A DNA stretch of 5,087 nt from an uncultured Synergistales bacterium (GTDB lineage: Bacteria; Synergistota; Synergistia; Synergistales; Aminobacteriaceae). Each line of letters begins with the position of its first letter. The first letter of the stretch is position 1. Below the pieces are notes generated by a model. It did no database searches, was not told where the DNA came from, and worked only from the letters and a program-made list of their open reading frames with translations. The translations under genes were made by a program, and so were the position numbers. This document shows, piece after piece, positions 4,470 through 5,087 of the stretch. The stretch lies in assembly GCA_905236605.1 (NCBI GenBank), contig CAJORD010000305.1:1-5087 (forward strand). Reading direction: 5' to 3'.

Positions 4470-5087
4470 ATGCCCGTATTAAAGATAGGAAAGTATCAGC
4501 CTCGTTATCCTTTAATTCAAGGCGGAATGGGTGTTGATATATCAGGCTTCAATCTGGCAGGACATGTCGCGAAATGCGGAGCTATTGGAACGATTGCGAG
4601 CGTCGGACTTGCTCACGATTCGCCGTATTTCGTGATTGAGAAACATAATTATTTTGACGCTAACGAAATAGTCGTTAAAGAAGCAGTGGCTAAGGCCAAG
4701 AGCATCGCTGGCCCTGACGGAATAATAGCGGTTAATTGCATGGTGGCGTTGACGGATTACGACAGGCAAGTTCGAGCTTCAGCCGAGGGCGGAGCAAATA
4801 TTATAATTTCGGGCGCAGGTTTGCCTTTGCGACTTCCTGACTATACCAAAGATTTTCCTGATGTAGCGCTCGTGCCTATCGTGAGTTCAGCGAAAGCGGC
4901 GATCCTCATAACGCGGCACTGGGAGAAAAAATATAACCGTCAGCCGGATGCATTTGTAGTTGAAGAGCCTGCGACAGCCGGAGGTCATTTAGGAGCGACA
5001 ACTATTGAACAGGTTTATGACCCTGATTTAAGGCTTGAAAAGGCCGTCCCTGATGTAGTCCGTTATGTCGCTGAAGAGATGAAGAGC
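4470..5087 (+). CDS. Nitronate monooxygenase / FabK-like FMN enzyme, 3' truncated
   Basis: The first 206 residues of a TIM-barrel FMN flavoprotein of the nitronate monooxygenase (2-nitropropane dioxygenase)/FabK superfamily. Seen: the N-terminal LIQGGMGVDIS (residues 15-25, first FMN loop), GAIGTIASVG (37-46), a central GAGLP (115-119), and AGGHLG (170-175), whose His matches the conserved active-site/FMN-loop histidine of the family. Nitronate oxidation and enoyl-ACP reduction cannot be separated from this part alone. The reading frame stays open to the window end; relatives are usually 310-400 aa, so roughly a half is missing. The start is uncertain: ATG 4470 lies 26 bases from AAGGAG (4438-4443), while an in-frame TTG at 4458 (adding LNEN) is 14 bases from it. 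An in-frame TAA at 4452-4454 excludes anything longer. It has its own promoter and is probably unrelated to the two-component locus. Confidence 0.85.
   Translation, partial: MPVLKIGKYQPRYPLIQGGMGVDISGFNLAGHVAKCGAIGTIASVGLAHDSPYFVIEKHNYFDANEIVVKEAVAKAKSIAGPDGIIAVNCMVALTDYDRQVRASAEGGANIIISGAGLPLRLPDYTKDFPDVALVPIVSSAKAAILITRHWEKKYNRQPDAFVVEEPATAGGHLGATTIEQVYDPDLRLEKAVPDVVRYVAEEMKS

Noticed and set aside
4542..4769. 75-codon minus-strand frame inside the flavoenzyme gene
   Set aside because: It is antisense to conserved FMN-enzyme sequence and has no start signals.
1..5087. CRISPR array, insertion sequence, tRNA, rRNA or attachment site
   Set aside because: No spaced repeats, terminal inverted repeats, transposase frame or tRNA-like fold was seen on either strand.

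Overview
The window is one end of a bacterial contig region with seven protein genes, two of them cut by the window edges. It is moderately AT-rich outside its proline-rich genes and has strong Shine-Dalgarno sites. The exported Spy/CpxP-like protein and cleavable signal peptides suggest a diderm (Gram-negative-type) envelope. The mixture of families (CPA2-type antiporter, OmpR/HK pair, FMN-dependent nitronate monooxygenase-like enzyme) would fit an anaerobe such as a Synergistota member. That placement is a weak inference: no rRNA or marker gene is present.

Layout. Positions 2-496 (+) are the C-terminal part of a cation:proton antiporter. A 63-codon orphan gene follows at 559-750 (+). A hairpin at 768-803 lies between this gene and the convergent minus-strand genes and can terminate both directions. 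A minus-strand run of three genes reads from 2124 down to 815: a His/Pro-rich exported protein (1762-2124), an RPP-repeat exported protein (1375-1728) and a Spy/CpxP/ZraP-like exported helical protein (815-1333). Each has a signal peptide and its own strong ribosome binding site. Divergent from this run, an OmpR-family response regulator (2228-2911) and a membrane sensor histidine kinase (2901-4286) overlap by 11 bases. The 183-base gap after the kinase holds a strong extended -10 promoter, an intrinsic terminator and a second extended -10 promoter, so it may encode a short independent RNA. The window ends inside a nitronate monooxygenase/FabK-like flavoenzyme gene (4470-5087).

How it works together. 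The centre looks like a self-contained envelope-stress or metal-response module, built like E. coli cpxP/cpxRA: a two-component system facing a divergent operon of small exported proteins. A perfect tandem 11-bp repeat (2179-2200) lies in the shared intergenic region, just upstream of the apparent -35 of the exported-protein operon. This is the geometry expected for an OmpR-family activator site. Two of the exported proteins share a short motif right after the signal peptide, I-[ED]-[VL]-[ED]-G-V-[KQ]-[IF], followed by unrelated low-complexity tails (one His/Pro-rich, one a roughly 10-residue RPP repeat). This is the most unusual content of the window. Signal sensed, ligand and function are not proven by the sequence.
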